From Klebsiella quasivariicola (GTDB taxonomy: Bacteria > Pseudomonadota > Gammaproteobacteria > Enterobacterales > Enterobacteriaceae), in assembly GCF_002269255.1 (NCBI RefSeq), contig NZ_CP022823.1:5022001-5086000 (forward strand): a DNA stretch of 64,000 nucleotides, read 5' to 3'. Under the pieces are notes generated by a model. It ran no database searches. It was not told the origin of the DNA and was given only the letters and a program-made list of their open reading frames with translations. The translations under genes were made by a program, and so were the position numbers. The first letter of the stretch is position 1, and every line of letters starts with the position of its first letter. Shown piece by piece: positions 60,624 through 64,000 of this stretch.

Positions 60624-61199
60624 GTGCAACGTGAAGACGTCCTGGCAGAAGCCATTAAAATTCTTGAAATTGAAGGTATCGCCAACACGTCGCTGGAGAT
60701 GGTCGCTGAGCGTTTGTCCTGCCCGACGAGCGACCTGAAACGCTTCTGGCCTGACCGCGAAGCGCTGCTGTACGACGCGCTTCGCTATCTGAGCCAGCAG
60801 GTGGACGCCTGGCGTCGACAGCTCCTGCTGGACGAGACCTTAAGCGCGGAGCAAAAGCTGCTGGCACGCTATGCCGCCCTCACCACCTGCGTCAGCAACC
60901 AGCGGTACCCGGGCTGTCTGTTTATCGCCGCCTGCACCTTCTATCCGGATCCTCAGCACCCGATTCATCAGCTGGCGGAACAGCAGAAGCGAGCCTCGCT
61001 GGCCTACACCCATGAACTGCTGACGCAATTAGAAGTGGACGACCCGGAAATGGTCGCCAAGCAGATGGAGCTGATCGTCGAGGGCTGCCTGAGCCGTCTG
61101 CTGATCAAGCGTAGCCAGACGGACGTGGATACCGCCCGGCGGCTGGCAGAAGATATTCTGCGCTTCGCCCAGTGCCGCATGGGCGGGGCATTAACCTGA
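60624..61199 (+). CDS. yjdC: YjdC, TetR-family regulator (DsbD transcriptional regulator)
   Basis: A 191-residue TetR-like protein. The N-terminal helix-turn-helix is at about 1-50 (ILEIEGIANTSLEMVAERL), with a helical ligand domain after it; CLFIAACTFYPDPQHPIHQL (about 98-117) is strongly conserved in enteric YjdC. The GTG at 60624 is preceded by GGAGGAG and gives the E. coli length; an ATG at 60609 with AGGAGG just before it is a real alternative. It lies directly after dsbD and is probably cotranscribed with it. Confidence 0.9.
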   Translation: MQREDVLAEAIKILEIEGIANTSLEMVAERLSCPTSDLKRFWPDREALLYDALRYLSQQVDAWRRQLLLDETLSAEQKLLARYAALTTCVSNQRYPGCLFIAACTFYPDPQHPIHQLAEQQKRASLAYTHELLTQLEVDDPEMVAKQMELIVEGCLSRLLIKRSQTDVDTARRLAEDILRFAQCRMGGALT

Positions 61200-61266
61200 T
61201 TCTGATATCCTAACCGCCACGTCGCGCCTATAATTTCCCCCTCACTGATTGCTGACAGGGATTGAT

Positions 61267-63354
61267 ATGCGCGCGTTCTTCTGGGCTGCCTGGCTGGGGC
61301 TTTGTTCCACGCCCCTGCTGGCGGCTCCCCTGCAAGGTTTTTCCTTTGCGCAAAATGACTGGGAGCTCGCCTGCGATAACACCGGCACCTGCCGGGCAGC
61401 GGGCTACGGTGTCCGCATGGGCGAAGTCAGCATACTGTTAACCCGCAACGCGGGCAGCGAACAGCACCTCACCGCCACGGCCACCTTCGCGCAGATCGAA
61501 CACGATATCCCCGCCGACTCCACCGCCAGCCTGCTGATCGACGACAGGGATCTCGGCGCGCTGGACGCTCTGGACGACAGCCACTTCCGCCTCGACAGCG
61601 ACCAGACGACCGCCTTGCTGCAGGCGTTAACGAATCAGCGCAAAATCGAATTCACCCTCAACGGTCAACGCCTGCCGCTGTCCAGCGCCGGCAGCCGCGA
61701 GGTGCTGGGTAAAATGGATGCGTTTCAACGACGCACCGGCACCGCCGATGCGCTGCTGGATAAAGGCGACGCGGGCGACGACGCCATTTTGCCAGCCACG
61801 CCCGCCCCGGAAATTATCGCCGCCCCGGTTCTCCATAACGCGCAGCCGGTGCCACTAAGTATGCTCCAGCGCCAGAAGCTGCTGCCCTCCCTGACGCCGC
61901 TGCTAAACCAGCGCTGCGACGACTGGCAGAACCCGGCCATTCCGGCGGCAGAGCGCCAGATCACGCTGACCGCGCTGGATAAAACCCATTCTCTGGTGCA
62001 GGCGCTCTGCTGGCGAGCGCCCTATAACGACGGCTATGCCCTGTGGCTGGTTGATAACGCCCAGTTAAGCAAACCGCGGCTACTGACCACCGAGGCTTCC
62101 AGCTACGCCAACGGTACTCTCGTCTTCCAGCACAAAGAACGGGGGATTGCCGACTGCGTCACCGGCGAAACCCGCGTCTGGGACGGTAAAACCTTTACCC
62201 CCAGCCTGAAGTACAGCACCGGTATGTGCCGGGAAATCACCCCCGGCGGCACCTGGATGCTGCCGACCTTTGTCAGCCAGGTGATCCCCAAACAGCAGAA
62301 AGAGGCGGATAACCTCGCCCTGCGCACGCTGTATAACGCAGTGTTAAAAGCGCAAAAAAGCGATCCAGAGCTGGCGCTGAACCGGGTCGCCGAGCAGTTT
62401 CCGTTAACCGGCCATATTACCGACTTCACGCTCACTTACGCCGACGATACGCTGGTTTCGACCAGCAAACCGTCCCCGGACATCAGCGATGATGAGTGGC
62501 AGGCATTTCTGCGCTCCGCGATCAGCGCGGATTCAGAAAACGGCAAAGTCAGCTTCACGCTTATCGATCTCGATGGCGACGGTAAACGCGATCTGATCAT
62601 CGATAGCTACGTGGGCGGGACCGGGCTCTTCAGCTACACCGGTGTGCTCAAGCGAGGTGATGATGATTTTGCCGCCGTCAACGGCAGCGACAGTGATAAC
62701 GGTGATGATTTCGATGCCGGAGTGCCCGGTGCCCTCTTTTCCATTAATGGCCGCGGGGCTAACCAGTGGAACCACTGGGTCAAAATCAACGGTCAGGTGT
62801 ATGCCCTGTGGTACAACGGCCAGTTTGGCGAAGATAACCTTTACCTGCTGCGTCCGTTCAGCACCACCAGCCAGACGCCCGCAGTGACGGTTCGCTATCG
62901 CTATACGCTGAACAGCATCCGTTCGCCGGAGAAAGACCAACCGTTGACCCCCAGCCTGAGCGATACCGATAAAGCGGATCTGCTGCGATCGCTGGAAGTG
63001 ATGCAGGGCAGCCTGCTGAAAGACAGACCCGCCAGCGACAACGACGCGCCGATCTGCCCCATCCCGCCGGGCACCTCCGCTGACGAGGCGGATAACTACT
63101 ACAGCGGCGTCGCCGTTAACTATATCTATGAGACGGTGGCCTATATTCCAGTCTGGCTGAATGGGAAATGTTATATCGGCACCATTTTCAGCCACCATGG
63201 CGCCTATCGCCACGGCGTAGATGCGGAAATTACGCTGAGCTCGCCGCGAGAGGACGAGGAGGTCATTGGTGATTACCTCATCTCCGGGCTGCGCCACGTT
63301 ATCGCTATTACCAGCGGCTGGAAAACCCGCGAAGGCGATAACGGCATGCAGTGA
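61267..63354 (+). CDS. Large secreted DUF1176-type protein with extra C-terminal domain
   Basis: A 695-residue exported protein. The signal peptide is 1-20 (MRAFFWAAWLGLCSTPLLAA). Residues 20-345 resemble DUF1176 proteins (AQNDWELACDNTGTCRAAGY, then MCREITPGGTWMLPTFVSQV at the end of that domain). DUF1176 proteins are usually about 350 residues. The second half (about 350-695) is an added domain with a calcium-loop-like DLDGDGKRDLIIDSY (about 437-451), an acidic stretch NGSDSDNGDDFD and two Cys (CPIPPG, GKCYIG). The start at 61267 has AGGGA seven bases upstream; an open start at 61249 is less likely. Codon use is GC-rich. It sits between yjdC and pheU, where E. coli has no such gene. Function unknown. 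Confidence 0.8.
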   Translation: MRAFFWAAWLGLCSTPLLAAPLQGFSFAQNDWELACDNTGTCRAAGYGVRMGEVSILLTRNAGSEQHLTATATFAQIEHDIPADSTASLLIDDRDLGALDALDDSHFRLDSDQTTALLQALTNQRKIEFTLNGQRLPLSSAGSREVLGKMDAFQRRTGTADALLDKGDAGDDAILPATPAPEIIAAPVLHNAQPVPLSMLQRQKLLPSLTPLLNQRCDDWQNPAIPAAERQITLTALDKTHSLVQALCWRAPYNDGYALWLVDNAQLSKPRLLTTEASSYANGTLVFQHKERGIADCVTGETRVWDGKTFTPSLKYSTGMCREITPGGTWMLPTFVSQVIPKQQKEADNLALRTLYNAVLKAQKSDPELALNRVAEQFPLTGHITDFTLTYADDTLVSTSKPSPDISDDEWQAFLRSAISADSENGKVSFTLIDLDGDGKRDLIIDSYVGGTGLFSYTGVLKRGDDDFAAVNGSDSDNGDDFDAGVPGALFSINGRGANQWNHWVKINGQVYALWYNGQFGEDNLYLLRPFSTTSQTPAVTVRYRYTLNSIRSPEKDQPLTPSLSDTDKADLLRSLEVMQGSLLKDRPASDNDAPICPIPPGTSADEADNYYSGVAVNYIYETVAYIPVWLNGKCYIGTIFSHHGAYRHGVDAEITLSSPREDEEVIGDYLISGLRHVIAITSGWKTREGDNGMQ

Positions 63355-63430
63355 AGTTAAGCCAAAACGCGCCGTTGAACGCGGAATTGCCGCAAAGATA
63401 AGCAATCGACAAGTAATTTAAGAAATTTGG

Positions 63431-63459
63431 TTGACGGGGTGGGCGGATTACGGTTTAAT
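63431..63459 (+). promoter_or_regulatory. Promoter of tRNA-Phe
   Basis: TTGACG (63431-63436), a 17-base spacer, TTTAAT (63454-63459) and a GC-rich discriminator GCGCCCC just before the tRNA, the layout of a stringent stable-RNA promoter. Confidence 0.85.
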
Positions 63460-63469
63460 GCGCCCCGTT

Positions 63470-63545
63470 GCCCGGATAGCTCAGTCGGTAGAGCAGGGGA
63501 TTGAAAATCCCCGTGTCCTTGGTTCGATTCCGAGTCCGGGCACCA
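63470..63545 (+). tRNA. pheU: tRNA-Phe (anticodon GAA)
   Basis: A 76-base cloverleaf starting GCCCGGATAGCTCAG with anticodon GAA at 63503-63505, T-arm GGTTCGATTCC and encoded CCA. It lies next to yjdC as pheU does in E. coli. The 3' 17 bases recur twice downstream. Confidence 0.97.
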
Positions 63546-63960
63546 CTTATTTAGAGAACCCGCCCAAAAGGCGGGTTTTTACTTTTCTGCATCCGGATTC
63601 TCCATCGAACTCCGTTCGATTATTCGCCGCACAGCGGCTCACCCCTTTGGGGCCAGCGCGGCAAGCGCGCTGTTCAACGCCTGCGGCGTTAGTCCGAGTC
63701 CGGGCACCACTTATTTAGATAACCCGCCCAAAAGGCGGGTTTTTGCTTTTCTGCGATCGGACTCTCCATCGAACTCCGTTCGATTATTCGCCGCACAGCG
63801 GCTCACCCCTTCGGGGCCAGCGCGGCAAGCGCGCTGTTCAACGCCTGCGGCGTTAGTCCGAGTCCGGGCACCACTATTTAAAGAACCCGCCCAAAAGGCG
63901 GTTTTTTGCTTTTCTGCATCCGGACGCTTCATCGAACTCCGTTCTATCACCCGCTGCCCG
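63529..63960 (+). repeat. 164-bp direct repeats carrying the tRNA-Phe 3' end
   Basis: The 17-mer TCCGAGTCCGGGCACCA recurs at 63529-63545 (in the tRNA), 63693-63709 and 63857-63873, exactly 164 bases apart. Each copy is followed by a C/T TATTTA stretch, the GGCGGG terminator, an ATCGAACTCCGTTC box, and (in the first two) a GC-rich palindromic stretch with AGCGCGGCAAGCGCGCT and CGCCTGCGGCGTTAG. The third copy diverges after about 80 bases. No gene is present in 63546-64000; short open frames there are artefacts of the repeats. Confidence 0.9.
63557..63580 (+). terminator. Terminator of tRNA-Phe (first of three copies)
   Basis: AACCCGCC-CAAAA-GGCGGGTT followed by a T-run. Near-identical copies follow at about 63721-63744 and 63884-63907, one in each repeat unit; the third has lost one G of the stem. 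Confidence 0.88.
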
Positions 63961-64000
63961 GCGGCGCTACGCTTACGCGGGCCTGGGGGACGACGAAACG

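Noticed and set aside
63431..63950. Open frames of 79-95 codons on both strands across the tRNA-Phe repeats
   Set aside because: They arise from tRNA and repeat sequence, recur with the 164-bp period, and have no ribosome sites.
63529..63960. Possible CRISPR array
   Set aside because: The repeat unit is 164 bp and nearly identical throughout, with no short-repeat/unique-spacer structure, and there are no cas genes in the window.

Overview
The window is chromosomal DNA from an enterobacterium, most likely Klebsiella or a close relative such as Raoultella. The gene order is that of the 94-95 min region of Escherichia coli, read here in reverse: yjfCMLKJI, rlmB, rnr, nsrR, purA, yjeT, hflCKX, hfq, miaA, mutL, amiB, tsaE, nnr, queG, three tRNA-Gly genes, orn, rsgA, psd, mscM, yjeM, epmA, frdABCD, blc, gdx(sugE), ecnBA, efp, epmB, yjeJ, yjeI, groLS, yjeH, fxsA, aspA, dcuA, cutA, dsbD, yjdC, pheU. 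Core genes are GC-rich at third positions, and ampC is absent between frdD and blc. Protein identities were made by eye from remembered family sequences; no database was searched.

Layout: 0-8.8 kb holds the poorly understood yjf operon, RNA-processing genes (rlmB, rnr), the NO sensor nsrR and purA. 8.9-9.4 kb is an accessory insertion carrying a small GA-leader peptide gene. 9.4-20.8 kb is the hfl/hfq/miaA/mutL/amiB/tsaE/nnr superoperon with divergent queG. 20.8-21.5 kb has three perfect DnaA boxes (a datA-like locus) and three identical tRNA-Gly genes. 21.7-38.2 kb holds a lone amino-acid binding protein, orn, rsgA, psd-mscM, fumarate reductase, a gdx gene with a guanidine-II riboswitch, entericidins and EF-P with two of its modification enzymes.

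38.2-51.1 kb is a visibly AT-rich accessory region split around yjeI. Its left part has a membrane-anchored winged-helix regulator, a CvaA-type membrane fusion protein, a CvaB-type ABC exporter with an intact C39 peptidase domain, and a YjeJ-family protein. Its right part has a four-gene chaperone-usher fimbrial operon followed by two tandem 120-residue, glycine-rich precursors with a 15-residue leader ending in Gly-Ala. A decayed IS3-family transposase tail lies at the right edge. The peptide at 9.0 kb carries a leader of the same pattern. I read this as a class II microcin-like secretion system: one exporter/peptidase, at least three candidate cargo peptides at two sites, a dedicated regulator, and no recognisable immunity gene. 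This is the most interesting content of the window.

51.2-64 kb returns to core sequence: groESL under a sigma-32 promoter, yjeH, fxsA, aspA-dcuA, cutA-dsbD-yjdC, a large DUF1176-type secreted protein, and tRNA-Phe. The tRNA is followed by 164-bp repeats, each carrying 17 bp of the tRNA 3' end.
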